Assembly: GCA_030035585.1 (NCBI GenBank)
Contig: CM057481.1
Location: 58,227,128 to 58,291,127 of the forward strand
Source of the DNA: Dugong dugon
Taxonomy: Eukaryota > Chordata > Mammalia > Sirenia > Dugongidae
Length of the DNA stretch: 64,000 bases
Reading direction: 5' to 3'
Positions within the stretch are counted from its first letter, which is position 1; each line of letters opens with the position of its first letter. This document shows positions 33,103-45,379 of this stretch, piece after piece. Position numbers and translations under genes: made by a program. Below the pieces are notes generated by a model. It did no database searches. It saw nothing but the letters and a program-made list of their open reading frames with translations, and was not told where the DNA came from.

Positions 33103-35341
33103 ACAAAGGAGGCAAGGCCAAGATTGCAGAGTAGTCAGACACTTCTGGTGATCCTTCTTACAAAAAAGGCCCCCCCAAAAAAAAAAGTGAATTGATTATA
33201 TATGACAGTCTAGGAGCCCTGAACATCAGAGGCAAAGTTCAGGAATCAGACTGAGTGGCAGAGGAAGAGACAGTTCAGAAGCAGCAAGGAGTTGCCGGAC
33301 CTGACACAGTGGGAGCCGGCACCCTGCAGGCCAGATCAGCTGGCGTGCACTGTGAGGCAAGCAGTGGCATTTGGGACACATTCTCCACATTGGGAGAGAC
33401 TGAGCGGTGGGGAGTCTGCTCAGGTTTCCAGAGCCAGTGAAAAGCGGCGCTCAGTCAGCAAAAGATAAGTACATGTGTTTAACGTACCATGCAGATCAAA
33501 AAACACCCTGTTTGGGAAGAAACTCTCTCCCATTTACCACTCCCTCCCTACTCTGCACCAGGTCCTGGGCCTGCTTCAGCTATTGCTGAGTCCCCTGGGC
33601 CAGAAGGAGGGCCCATCTTGCACTCTGAGCCATTCTCCCGGCCTTGGAGAGGGAACAAATTAACAAACAGGGAAAAATAATCTGCCAGCTCCCCTAAGCC
33701 GGGAACTCAGGGTAGGCACAGCTCCTTTGCCTAGGCATGGGCATAAAGGTCCATAGACGCTGAATGTCTTTCACCTCTGCATAGATCTGTGTGGGCCCAT
33801 TTCAACAGCATAGGCCCAGTACAGTTAGTACAGTACAACAGGGTATATACCTGAAACCTAATTTCACTGTATCAGCTATATGGTGGAGTAGCAGGTTTGT
33901 GACATTTGATATCACTCTGCCCATTAAGCAAGGTCCTCACCTACCCACATCAGGGACCTGAGGACTGGTGGCTCCACCTACACCACCTAGCCACCTATGA
34001 CAGGGATCCAAGAATAAGTGGTGCCTCCTAGTCCTTACAGCCAACAGCATTGGGTGCCCATAATCTGGCTGCAAAACCCACCCACCTACACCCTCCAGGG
34101 AACAGGGACACACTTTTCTCTCAGACACTCAGGGGAAGCCATCAGCCCCCTGCATTGCTCAGCACATGACTGCCTGATGCAGCCAGATATCTGTGCCTAC
34201 TCCAATCACACCTGCCCATCTAGGACTGTAGGTGAAAGCCTGCACCACACACTTGGTGACCGACTATCTGGACACCTGAGCTGAATTCATACAAGAGAAG
34301 TAAACAGACTCCTGGGCTCACATACCAAGTAACAGAGGGGCATAACAAAGTTTGTTAAGCAAATGTTCTGCACTTCACTTTGGTGAGTGGTGTCTGGACT
34401 CTTAAAAGCTAGCAAGCGGCCATCTAAGATGCATCAATTGGTCTCAACCCACCTGGAGGAAAGAAGAATGAAGAATACCAAAGACACAAGGAAAATATTA
34501 GCCCAAGAGACAGAAAGGGCCACATAAACCAGAGACACCATCGGCATGAGACCAGAAGAACTAGATGGTGCCTGGCTACCACCAATGACTGCCCTGATAG
34601 GGAACACAACAGAGAGTCCCTGAAGGAGCAGGAGAAAAGTGGGGTGCAGAACTCAAATTCTAGTAAAAAGGCCAGACTTAATGGTCTGATTGAGACTGGA
34701 GGGACCCCAAAAGACACGGCCCCTGGACTCTCCATTAGCCCAGAACTGAAACCATTCCTGAAGCCAACTCTTCAGACAAAGACTAGACTGGGCTATGGGA
34801 CATAAAATGATACTCGTGAAGATCGTGCTTCTTAGTTCAAGTAGATACATGAGACTAAATGGGCAGCTCCTGTCCAGAGGTGAGATGTGAAGTCCAAAAG
34901 GGACAGGAGCTGGTTGAATGGACATGGGAAATCTGGGGTGGAAAGGAGGATTGTGCTGTCACATTATAGGGAGAGCAGCTAGGGTCACATACCAATGTGT
35001 ATATAAATTTTTGTATGAGAAACTGACTTGAACTGTAAACTCTGACTTAAAGCACAATAAATAAAAATAATAATAATAAAAAATACTTAAGACCAAAACA
35101 CGGCACATAGGACTCTAAGAAGGGAAAAACAGAAACTAGGAGAAGATTGAAATGGGTTTCATTATGTTTATTAGAAAATAGGCTACAACTGAATGAGGAA
35201 ATGTTTTAATTTTGTTTGGCCAGGGAAGAAGTGCAAACAGGCAACATGCAAACACCTTTCTTTGTAAAACAAACCTGTGACAGGAAGAAACAAGGCAATG
35301 CCTAAGAAAGTAGGTTTGGAAATAAACATACTAAAGAAAAA
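33103..35341 (+). mobile_element. ORF-less L1 derivative with 3' transduction
   Basis: AAAGAGCACAAT at 33091-33102 and 35342-35353 is an exact 12-bp target duplication. The insert begins with an L1-type leader (GGAGGCAAGGCCAAGATTGC, followed by a CAG- and GC-rich region). It carries no ORF1 or ORF2 and continues into an L1 3' UTR ('agcaagcggccatctaagat' is the sense version of the block near 21560), with AATAAA at 35056 and an A-rich tract to 35083. It does not stop there: 248 bp of non-L1 sequence follow, with their own AATAAA at 35321-35326 and an A tail to 35341. The insertion therefore used a downstream polyadenylation site. Confidence 0.85.
35084..35332 (+). other. 3'-transduced segment of the L1 derivative
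   Basis: Non-L1 sequence between the internal L1 A-tract and the terminal A tail, inside the target duplication. It probably came from the 3' flank of the parent locus. AATAAA lies about 10 bases before the tail. Confidence 0.75.
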
Positions 35342-35573
35342 AAAGAGCACAATGTTCAAGGCAGACATTCTTTACTAGTTAACCTTAACTCTTGTTCGGT
35401 TTTAAGAAGACTTCAGGGGATATTTTTGGTTTAAGGTTGAAAGATTATCTCAGGGCAGTAGTTTCAAGGGTTTTTCTAGCCTCCATGGCTCCAGAAAGTC
35501 TGGATTCCATGGAAATTTGAAATCTTGTTCTCCTTTTTCTCCTCCCATTTGATCAGGATTCTTCTATAGAATC

Positions 35574-37493
35574 TTTTTTTTTTCTTTTTGCACTTTAGAT
35601 GAGGGTTTACAGAGCAAACTAGCTTCTCATTAAACAACTAATATACATATTGTTTTGTGACCTTGGTTGCCAACCCTATGGCATATCAACACTCCCCTTC
35701 TCGACCTTTGGTTCCCCATTACTAGCTTTCCTGTCCCCTCTTGTCTTTTCATCCTTGCCCCTGGGCTGGTGTGTCCATTTAGTCTCGTTTTGTTTTATGG
35801 GCCTATCTGATCTTCGGCTAAAGGGTGAACCACAGGAATGACTTCATTACTAAGCTAAAAGAGTGTCCAGGGGCCATAATCTTGGGATTTCTCCAGTCTC
35901 CGTCAGACCAGTAAATCTGGTCTTTTTTTTTTTTTAAATGAGTTAGAACTCTGTTCTATATTTTTCTCCAGCCCTGTCAGGGACCCTCCACTGTGATCCC
36001 TGTCAGAGCAGTCGGTGGTGGTAGCCGGGTACCATCTAGTTGTCCTGGACTCAGTCTGATGGAGGCTATGGTAGTTGTGGTCCGTTATTCCTTTGGACTA
36101 ATCTTTCCCTTGTGTCTTTGGTTTTCTTCATTCTCCCTTGCTCCCAAAGGGGTGAGACCAGTGGAGTATCTTAGATGGCCACTCAGAGGCTTTTAAGACC
36201 CCAGACGCTACCCACCAAAGTAGAATGTAGAACATTTTCTTTATAAACTATGTTATGCCAACTGAGCTAGATGTTCCCTGAGACCATGTTTCCCACAGCC
36301 CTCAGCCCGGTAATTTGGTCCCTGAGGGAGTCTGGATGTGTCTGTGGAGCTTCCATGACCGTGCCTTGGACAAGTTGTGCTGGCTTCCCCAGTATTGTGT
36401 ACTGTCTTACCTTTCACCACAGTTACCACTTACCTATTGTCTAATGCTTTTCCTTCCCCACCCCTCGATCAAAGATTGTTTCTTTCTGTGTGTAAACCTT
36501 TTCATGAGTTTTTATAGTAGTGGTCTCATACAATATTTGTCATTTTGTGATTGACTTATTTCACTCAGCATAATGTCTTCAAGCTCCATCTGTATTGTAG
36601 CATGTATCAAGACTTCATGTCTGCTAGTGGCTGGGTAGTATTACATTGTATGTATGTACCACATTTCGTTTATCCATTTGTCTGTTGATGGGCGTTTAGG
36701 TTGTTTCCACCTTTTGGCTATTGTGAATAGTGCTGCAGTGAACATTAGTGTACAAGTTTCTGTTCAAGTCTTTGCTTTCATGTCTTTTGGGTGTATACTT
36801 AGGAGTGGAATTGCTGGGTCAAATGGTAGTTCTATTTGTAGTTTTTTGAGAAACCGCCGCACTGTTTTCCACAATGGCTGTACCATTTTGCATTCCCACC
36901 AGCGATGGATAAGAGTTCCAATTTTCCCACATCGTCTCCAGCATTTGTCATTTTCTGATTTTTTTTTATGTTAGCCATCCTAGGGAGAGTGAAATGGTAT
37001 CTCATTGTGGTTTCGATTTGCATCTCTGTAATGGCTAATGACGCTGAGCATCTTTTGATGTGTTTGGTGGCCATTTGAATGTCCTCTTTGATGAAATGTC
37101 TATTCAAGTCCTTTGTTCATTTTATGATTGAGTTATTTGCCTTTGTGTGGTTAAATTGTCAAATTTTTATATGTATTTTGGTTATTAGATTCTTATCTGA
37201 TATATGGTTTCTGAAAATATTCTCCCAGTCAGTAGCTTATCTTTTCATTTTTTCGGTAAAGTCTTTTGATGAATAAAAGCTTTTATTTTTTTGAGGTCCC
37301 ATTTATTTATTTAGTCTTTTGCTGTTTGTGCTCTTGTTATTACTTTAGATAATCCAATGTTACAAGCTAGGCCTGACAGCATCATCTCTGTACTTTCTTC
37401 TAAGAATTTTATGGTTTTACTTTACATATTTAGATCCTTCATCCATTTTGAATTTTGTGTGTGTGTGTGTATGGTGTGAAGCCGAGATCCTGT
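35574..37493 (-). mobile_element. Lineage-type L1, 3' UTR and ORF2 C-terminus, antisense
   Basis: The 3' UTR is the type seen at 20937 ('gatgagggtttacagagcaa'). It then passes through the ORF2 C-terminus: minus-strand peptide at 37107-36832 NRHFIKEDIQMATKHIKRC, SLAITEMQIETTMRYHF. The coding part has frame breaks. Its 5' end at 37493 abuts the 19-bp direct repeat. Whether the ORF2 part belongs to this 3' UTR or to the outer L1 is unresolved. Confidence 0.85.
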
Positions 37494-37512
37494 TTGATCA
37501 CTGCCTCTTTTT

Positions 37513-38829
37513 CCCTAACTCTACCCTTGTACTTTTAGGCTTTTTTCCTAGGAAAGCCACCCGGTTCAGACTAAATATAAATGGCAAACCCATGCATTTC
37601 CTCCTTCATCCCAGTCTGTCATTCTACTCTGGAATGGGGTCCCAATGGTTTTATTATGATCTGTTCTGATCCCTAAACATCACCATGTATTTGAAGGATC
37701 TTTCAGGTTACATTCCACTTTCACTTATTTTTAAAGAAAATGCAGCTATATCCAGCTAATCTTAATTTGGCTCTAGATAGCAAAAGATACTTCGTTGATT
37801 CCACATTTCCACATTTACCTTGGAACTATTTGAATCTTCCCCTTTAAACCTGACATGAAAGTTGGATGTTAATGGTACGTAGTCTTTTTTCAGTTATGCA
37901 TTTCTGAGGGGAAAGGAGAGTGACATGGTCTATACAAACCACGGTCAGTAATCCTGGCTACTCTGTGCTTTCTTTTCTATTGTGTTGAATCATTTTCTCT
38001 GAGGTAAGCTCTGCTAGACTGGGTATTGTTTATGGTCTGTGCTAAAGGAACTCCTCAAATTTGAGGGTCAACTCACCATTTTGGTGAGAAGTTGGATTAG
38101 AATGACAGCCAGCAGGTTTTTATTTGATGGATCAACAAGTACTTTGTTCTGTCTATTTCCCCGCTGAGCTGTCTTCTATAGTTAAAACGCTGGCAGACCC
38201 TCTTATTTTCCCTCAGGTCTCACTTTCTCTGGGAAGTTAAGACCCAGAAGAAAATACTCACCAGTGCATAATGAGACCACATTTTCTCCAGTCCTGTTAC
38301 TACTTCTGGCTCCTACTGGGGTAATAGGAGCTACTTATCTTTCCCACAACCACTAGGCCCACAGAAGCCATTTCTGATGTTTCTTAATTTACAGAATAAA
38401 GTTAAAATCCAGTGGCATTAGGCTTCTCATCTGTGATGCAAAATGCTAGAAGATAATGGAGAAATGTCTAAAATGTCTTAAGAGTAAAGGATTGGGAACT
38501 TCCACATAAAGAGTTAAGGGTAAAAATAAAGACATAAAAACATTTTGTGGTATACAAGGATTCAAAAATTATACCACTGACATATCTTTTATGGGCATAT
38601 CACTTGACAATACTCTGATAAAAAACAAAATAGTATAGAAAAAAAAGTAAAGAAAAAGCTTTCTGATGAAAATGATATATCAACCATGTATATATTTCTT
38701 CTCACCATCCTCAGATTCCACTAAATTGCTGGTAAAAGAAGTTTCATCTATACGTATAGGTATATATATAAACTATATATACATATATACAGAGTATATG
38801 ATATATGTGCATATCTAATACATTAAATC
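37513..38829. other. No recognisable feature; AT-rich tract at 38755-38820
   Basis: Unique-looking sequence. The 60-bp TATA-rich stretch is the only structure seen. Confidence 0.45.
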
Positions 38830-40260
38830 TCTTTGTCATAGCAGAATTTCAACTAATAAATATAGAAGGAATGGTGAAATTAGAAAATTACCATTTGGCA
38901 ATCAATAGAAATAAGTGATTCAGGCAAGAATCATCAATAGATATTAAAATGAATGGCTGAAGGGATATTTCCATAGCTTCAAAGTACCCAAAGAATTCTC
39001 ATTAATTACCAAGAGATCAAGGTTAACATTACCAATAATGGGACAACTCAAGACCATGTGCCTCCTGATTGGTCGCTGTGAGAAGAGCACTGCTTCGGCT
39101 CTGTGGTATTCTTGCCCCAAACTCATAACCTAACTTCAGCCACAAGGACACATCAGAAAAACCCAAATGGAGACGTATTTTACAAGACAACTGATTTGTA
39201 CTTATCAAAATCGTCAAGGCCACAAAAATCAAGGGAAAACTAAAGAAATGTTCCAGATTAAAGGAACTTAAAGGAACATGATAACCTAATGGAACTCCTG
39301 ATTTAGGATATTCTTTTGCTATAAAAGTCAGTATTGGGACAATGCAGAAATTTGAGCAAGGTCTGTAGATTAGCAAATACTATTGCATCAGTGTCATTTC
39401 CTGATTTTCCTAATCATATAGTGATTATGGAAGATCCTGTCGTTATTTTTATGAACTACTTACTGATGAATTTACAGGTGAGGTGGTATATCATGTCTGC
39501 AATTTACTCTCAAGTGATTTAGAGAAAAAAATAGAGACAAAGAGAGTAATAAAGCAAATGCGGTAAAATGTTAACATTTGGGGAATCTGGTGAGAAACAT
39601 ATGCAAATTCTATGGACCACTCTTTCAACTTTTCAGTAAATCTAAAATTATAACAAAAATAAAACTTTGTTGTTTGAGGTGAGCAAGGTAGCTCTGTGAC
39701 AAGGACTGCTGAGCATGTGGCCTGAGTTGGGCCATATGAGAGTCACAGCATGGTCATAAGAGGCCTGAGATGCCCACAGGAGCCAAGGTGAAACCATGTC
39801 AACCAGGGGCCACCAGCTTCCACCAAGCAAGAATTACGGATCACCACGAACTACACGTCAGCTTCCATCACAAATGTCAAGAAGGCAGGCAGCTCTCAGG
39901 TGGAACAGGAATGTGATCCAGTGAGCAGAATACAGTATAAAGTCTTACATGGATCTAAGGATCCTGCTTGATTGAGGTAGCTGATTGAAGAGGCTCTCAC
40001 TGGTCAAATGTATGACAATTTGAGCATCCAAATAAATAATACTAGTAACAGATTATAACCCAGTATGCGTCCATGCTAATATAAATTAATTAATAAATAA
40101 GAGAAAAGTTGTTTCTCATAGTTAAATTCTCAACTAATAAATGGAGAAGGAATGGTAGAATCAGAAAATCACCACTGGATGATCATCACAGTAATAATCA
40201 TAAGACCATAATCATCATCCTAGTAGTAATAATAATAATGTACTAGAAGATCACCCAAGC
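38830..40260 (+). mobile_element. L1ME/L1MD-like 3' UTR pieces, sense
   Basis: The block 'caactaataaatatagaagg' at 38850 recurs at 40130 ('caactaataaatggagaagg'), showing two related pieces. The first ends with the old L1 terminus 'cttttcagtaaatctaaaat' near 39632. 39680-39960 between them is less clear. Confidence 0.6.
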
Positions 40261-41201
40261 CACCACCCACCCCCAAGACCTGGATACCATCTTAAGGAGT
40301 AAGCAGGGGGCAAGGAGAGTGTACCTGAGAACCTGGGCATGTTTATCTGCCAGAGATTGAAGGCCCCTGAAAGGGAATTGTTAACTATTAGATCAAAGTT
40401 AGCTTTAAACAAAAGTGGACATTTTATTAATTTCCTTCCACTCCCCAGTAAGTGGGGTCTCAGAAGGATGGCCTGACTGGTTATATTCAAAATAAAGAAA
40501 TTATATTTTCCCTGCACATCTGAGTTACAATAAGATCAAAGTTTTACAACCTGCTTCATGCTGCACATAGATGTTTTAGATTTCTAGATGGGCTCCTTCA
40601 TGTAATCAGAAAATACCAATTCCCTTCCCTTTCTCCCATCCCTCTTAATTTTATTTTTTCTTTACCCTACTCCACCATAGATACAACAGGATAAAATAGA
40701 TGGAATCAGTGTAACTGTACCATTGTTTGAATGAAACTGAAATCTAAATTCTCCAAAGAAAGTTGAAAAGCCTTTAGGAAAAGCGTGCAAAAACTCAAGA
40801 TAAATATTCGACATGTATGACCCAGTCAGGAGGCAGTATTGCCACCCAAGTGCTTGTGCTCCGAAACAAAAAACAATACTCTTCCTGGAATCTGGTGAAA
40901 TGGAGTTCAAGCGATGATCTGATTATGTGTGTTGCACATGTGTAGGAAAGCACCAGATATTTCCATCTGTCCATCTTTATCTGCAGCAAATTGATTTCAC
41001 AAATTTTCTGGGTGTTAAATGCCAAGCGTCATATAAAAATGTTTGCCAGTCACTGATAAGCCTGAAAATGTATCTTTTCAAATGATGGGGAAATGTGTAA
41101 TCAGAACTTATGTATTCTACCAGCCATGGCCTCTCCTGGAGATGAACAGTAAACCCATGGTAAGTAGAAGAGGGATATTCATACCACTGTTCATCAAATG
41201 A
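40261..41201. other. No recognisable feature
   Basis: No frame with a recognisable product and no named repeat. Confidence 0.4.
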
Positions 41202-41404
41202 GGAGCCCGGGTCATGCAGTGGTTAAGCACTCGGCAGCTAACCGAAAGGTGGGCAGTTCCAATCCAGCAGCTGCTCTGCAGGAGAAAAGACCAGGTGATC
41301 TGCTGCCATTAAGATTAGAGTCTAGGAAACCCTATGGGGCAGTTCTACTCTGTCCTGTAGGTCGCTATGCATTGGAATCGACTCGACCACACACACCACC
41401 ACCG
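41202..41404 (+). mobile_element. Afrotherian SINE, type B, long form
   Basis: Starts 'ggagcccgggtcatgcagtg' and ends 'tcgactcgaccacacacacc' with a CAC-rich tail. Confidence 0.9.
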
Positions 41405-41411
41405 ACAACAT

Positions 41412-41624
41412 GGAGTTCCTGAGTGGTATAAGCAGTTAACGCATTTGGCTGCTAACTAAAATGTTGGTGGTTACAGTCCGCTCAGAGGTGCCTTCAAAGA
41501 AAAGCCTTGTGATATACTGCCAAAAAATCATCCACTGAAAACCCTATGGAGCACAGTTTTACTCTGACGCACATGGGGTTGCTGTGAGTTGGAATCAACT
41601 TGAAGACAACTGTTGTTTGTTTTC
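41412..41624 (+). mobile_element. Afrotherian SINE, type A
   Basis: 'ggagttcctgagtggtataa' start; ends 'gaagacaactgttgtttgtt'. Tandem with the preceding copy. Confidence 0.9.
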
Positions 41625-42289
41625 ATCGGATAGCTGAGGGACTCCTGTCTGCCAGGAACTGTGCTCCATGTTCAGTATAACCTCAAATGAAATGTATGTG
41701 GTCCTGGCCCTTGGGAGAGCATCAAACCCAAAATGAGTCCAAGGACCAGTGTCCTAAGTGAAGGAAGTGCAAAATGTAAGAGGACAGTTAGGCAATGGTC
41801 TTTAAAAAATAAAGTTCCTATGCGCCATATTGGTTAGAGAATGACGTGTTCTGGTTAATTAAATTATATGACTATTCTATGCGAATAAACATTTTTTTTC
41901 AGAGTCAGAATTTAAACCCTACACTCAACAGTGAAGATTTAATAAACAAAAGGTTTTACCGAGTTTCAAGAGCCATTGTCATTTTCACCGGGCATTGTTG
42001 CCTCTTCCCTTTCTTGTCACCATGCTACAGTATTTTCCTCTTTCTCTCAGGACCTCTCTGTTCTTGGCTCTTTTGCAAAGCTCTCTTCCCTTTCCTGGGG
42101 CCTCACGTGGGCCCTCCAAGGTTTGGCTTTTACCCTCACCATACCCTTCTTCCACAGCCCCTCCATGACACTCACACACCAGCACTTCTAGTGCTAGCCG
42201 GTATTTGGAGGACTGCCAAATCCAAATCTTCACCCGACCTATCACTTTCATTCAGTTTCCTGTTTCCACACCCATTCTGGCTGTTTCTC
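41625..42289. other. Mostly unassigned
   Basis: A 186-codon plus-strand frame (41846-42406) covers this stretch and runs on into L2. Its product is low-complexity (Ser, Phe, Leu, Pro) and resembles no protein I know, so I do not call it a gene. Confidence 0.4.
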
Positions 42290-42500
42290 TGTTCACTAAT
42301 GTATACATCGTTATCCCACTGTCACTTGAAAAGCAGCATTTCCAAAAGTGAGCTCACCCACTCTCCCTCCAAAACGGGCTCCCTTTCCAACTGTCTGCAG
42401 TCCTAGCACCTTGCTCCGCCGGTCTCCACCTCCAGGTTCAGTTTGTTAATGTAACCATTCAGGCCATCCTTCTGGGTCCCCACTCACTGGAGGAAATTAA
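42290..42500 (+). mobile_element. L2 LINE fragment, sense
   Basis: 'catttccaaaagtgagctca' and 'ctccctccaaaacgggctcc' correspond to the L2 coding block encoding SKTEL-type sequence. Confidence 0.6.
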
Positions 42501-43859
42501 TACAATGTTCACTTTCATTTAAAGCTAAGTTTGATCCGATCGGCTGAACAATTCCCTTTCCGTGTCTTCATGGCCTCAATAGTAAAATGGAGGCAGTGGC
42601 CCGTGGCTGCAGGACTAGTAGTACAATCCAAAAGGATAACATATACAAAAGCATCTTGAAAACTATAAAGCATTATGCAAGAATAAGCTATTAACCAGTG
42701 GCTTATCAACATTAAAATAATTTTCACATGGGAGGTTATTGTCATATACAAGTATGAGAAGTAGGATATGTGGACTTAAAATATAGAGTTTGTCATGCTG
42801 AACAGCAAACTTGCACAGCTCAGTGCCCAGTCAGGTGGATAGTATTTTATTTTTTTAATAGTGAAATGTGGATTTGAGAGAAAGCCATACCATCAGTTCG
42901 AAACTTTCCAGAAAGACATACTTATGGTTAGATTTTGCTGTATATAACATTTATGTATGCATATCAAAGTGTGTATCCATATTCTAAAATTGCCTCCCTC
43001 TTTCTCCTACCTTCAGCTATAGAGTTCTACTGTGATTTTATAAACTGTGAACCAAAATTGTCCTAGGACGATATGCCCCAGACCCATACATGTACAACTG
43101 GGGGTTGAGATCCATGAAACTCCCCACTCGTCAGGGGCTGGTCCCTAGATAATGGGCCTCTCCAGCTACACAAACACTTCGTGAGAGGACACCGTGTCCT
43201 CCTCACCTTTACACACGCATGCTCTGATTAGCTTATCCATTCTTCAGTTTGTGACTTGCCATTACCACACCCACCACATACTTTAGAAAACACAGGATAT
43301 TTGTGTACTTATCACAAACCAGATGTTTTGGGTCGGGGTGGGAACTAGATCTGGCTCGCAACTGAATTTCGTCTGGTCTGTGGGGTAAAGGAACAAGACG
43401 TTGCGAAAACTGTTAACGTTTGCATTCTCTTGCAGAAATGTGAGAGGCCACAAAAGTGTGTCTATTTCTCCCTGGGTCAGTATTCCTCTTGGTCTTTTTT
43501 TTACTCTGCTCCTGTTTCTAGAGGTTTGTCTTTCATCAGTCCTGCCTCTGCCTGTAGGTTTTTGCACATCCATGTCTCTGTAGGTTTCATGTATTTGGGG
43601 TGGAAGAGAGGTGCTGCTAAACTCTCAACTGAGAATAGTCTAGAAATGGAATAGGTTTTGACGTTTTCCATGGATATTTCTCATTCTCTATTTTTATAGA
43701 AAAGACAGGAGTTGTCTGATTTTTTTTTTTAACTCCATTTTTCCTGCACCTCCGTGCCTAGGATTCTCCCTGCCTCCAGGCTTCCTGGGTAGAAAGCCTG
43801 CACCCTTACTGTCCGTGCCCACGAATACCCACTCATGCTCACTCACACCCTTGACCTCC
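42501..43859. other. No recognisable feature
   Basis: No named repeat, RNA gene or convincing frame. Confidence 0.4.
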
Positions 43860-44028
43860 ATCTTAATGCACAGCATTTTATTTCCATCCCTAGCGTTGTG
43901 CTGAAACTGTGCTCTCATTGCCAGCTACCCTCTAAATTGCCAAATCCTGACTTCCGTTTTAGTTTGCATTTCACCTACTCTCTATGGATCTCATGCTTGA
44001 GATTTTCTCCTCTCCTGCAGTATTGCTC

Positions 44029-44240
44029 AAGGATCCTGGTGGCGAAGTGGTTAAGCACTCGGCTGCTAACTGAAAGGTTGGCAGTTCAAACCCACCAAAC
44101 TGTTCTGTGGTAGAAAGACGTGGCAGTCTGCTTCTGTAAAAAATTACAGCCTTGGAAACCCTATGGGGCCATTCTCCTCTGTCCTATAGGGTCACTATGA
44201 GTCACAATCAACTTGATGGCAATGGGTTTGATTTTGGTTT
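44029..44240 (+). mobile_element. Afrotherian SINE, type B, long form
   Basis: Starts 'aaggatcctggtggcgaagt', with clear A and B boxes, and ends 'gatggcaatgggtttgattt'. Target duplication GCAGTATTGCTC (44017-44028) against GCAGTATTACTC (44241-44252). Confidence 0.95.
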
Positions 44241-44259
44241 GCAGTATTACTCCTTTCTG

Positions 44260-44371
44260 ATTCTACTTCTTCTCTGACAACTTCTTAGTTGCCTTTATTA
44301 CGCCCTTTCAACTGAATTCTACTTCTTCTCTGACAACTTCTCAGTTGCCTTTATTACGCCCCTTCAACTGA
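44260..44371. repeat. 56-bp tandem duplication, two units
   Basis: The unit starting 'attctacttcttctctgaca' at 44260 is repeated at 44316 with two substitutions (cttag/ctcag, gccct/gcccc). Confidence 0.95.
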
Positions 44372-44520
44372 ATTCCTCAAGATTTTGTTCTTAGCTACTT
44401 TTTATTCTCATTTTACACTACCCCTTTGAGCTAACTCATCCACTCACTCCATAAATTCCACCTCTAACCTCCGCCTAATTCTTGAGCTTAGATTAATTGT
44501 CATCCAGAGAGCATCCATGG

Positions 44521-45379
44521 AGTTCTTGCCACCTCACATGCTCACTGTTTATAGGAAATGTTCCCCTGTGTTGTGTAGGTTCTTCTTAGCATATGTTCCT
44601 TAAGACTTAACTTTGACCCATCTTATGGACAGATTGCAGACATTCTAATTTAAGTGTTGATATAAGGTGTTTTGATCTTATATTTTTATCCTTAAAGGAT
44701 GTCCTGCCTTTGTGTTAATAAACGCAAGAATAGTACATAATAATGTTCATAAGTCTTTATTGGGAAATATATTCCATGGTGAAAACTTTTAAGCCAACTA
44801 CATTATAATTCAGTCTCTCTACAGTACAGTTTACCATCTCTAATTTAATTTTTCCTTTTTTATTTTAATTTTGCTAAAATAATTTTCATCACTGTCAGTT
44901 CTACTAGAGATATTTATTATCAATTGGATGAGAATGACTGTATTTATTTCTTAGTTAGTGTATCAGAAAATTGTATGCAATTCCCCCACGGATATTCCCA
45001 AATTGTGTTTTCCTGGGCTAGTCTTATGTATTGCTAATCTAATTCTTTAGGATGTCTTCTGTCACTTTAGGAAAACTTTACCTGGTTGAAAAATCAAAGA
45101 ATGAAGGCGATCAAAGCAATAGGTACAGAATGACCTCCAAGTCAAAACTCAAATTGTCTACTTCTTCTAAGGTATTGTCTGTTTAAACCTAGATTGTGAA
45201 TCAATAGTCGGTTGTAATAACAATTTAGTGGATTGTCACCAGCGCTTAATGACAACTACAAAAAAAGAATAAAGTGGAACAGAATTTTAAAAAAAGAATA
45301 GAAAAAATAAAACATCAAAGTTCATCATACATAGTGTATTGGTTAACAGTATTGCTAGCTGTTTTAAGAGATAAAGAGC
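44521..45379. other. No recognisable feature
   Basis: AT-rich sequence. Nothing assignable. Confidence 0.4.

Larger units (their letters stand above)
32765..35573 (-). mobile_element. Antisense L1 pieces split by a later L1 derivative
   Basis: 32765-32865 resembles the start of L1 ORF2 in antisense ('atttagtccatttatattta'). 32870-33102 and 35354-35573 are one 3' UTR of the same type as 31356, interrupted at 33103-35341. The right part ends at 'cttctatagaatc', where yet another L1 begins. Confidence 0.75.
31337..37512. repeat. 19-bp direct repeat bracketing a 6.1-kb nest of L1 pieces
   Basis: TTGATCACTGCCTCTTTTT is at 31337-31355 and, identically, at 37494-37512. L1 sequence starts right after the left copy and stops right before the right copy. 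It fits a target-site duplication of the outermost antisense L1. Confidence 0.8.
43860..44520 (+). mobile_element. L2 LINE fragment, sense, split by a SINE
   Basis: Right part: 'gaattcctcaagattttgtt' through 'tttgagctaactcatccact' is the L2 RT region equivalent to 'ttcctcaaggctcagtcctg'. The left part (43860-44028) is more diverged. Confidence 0.65.

Noticed and set aside
31356-35573. Possible processed pseudogene suggested by internal A tails and AATAAA signals
   Set aside because: The surrounding sequence matches L1 3' UTRs; only 35084-35332 is non-L1 and is better explained as transduced flank.
41846-42406. 186-codon plus-strand open frame
   Set aside because: Its right end is L2 sequence and the product is low-complexity with no domain or splice context; length alone is not enough.
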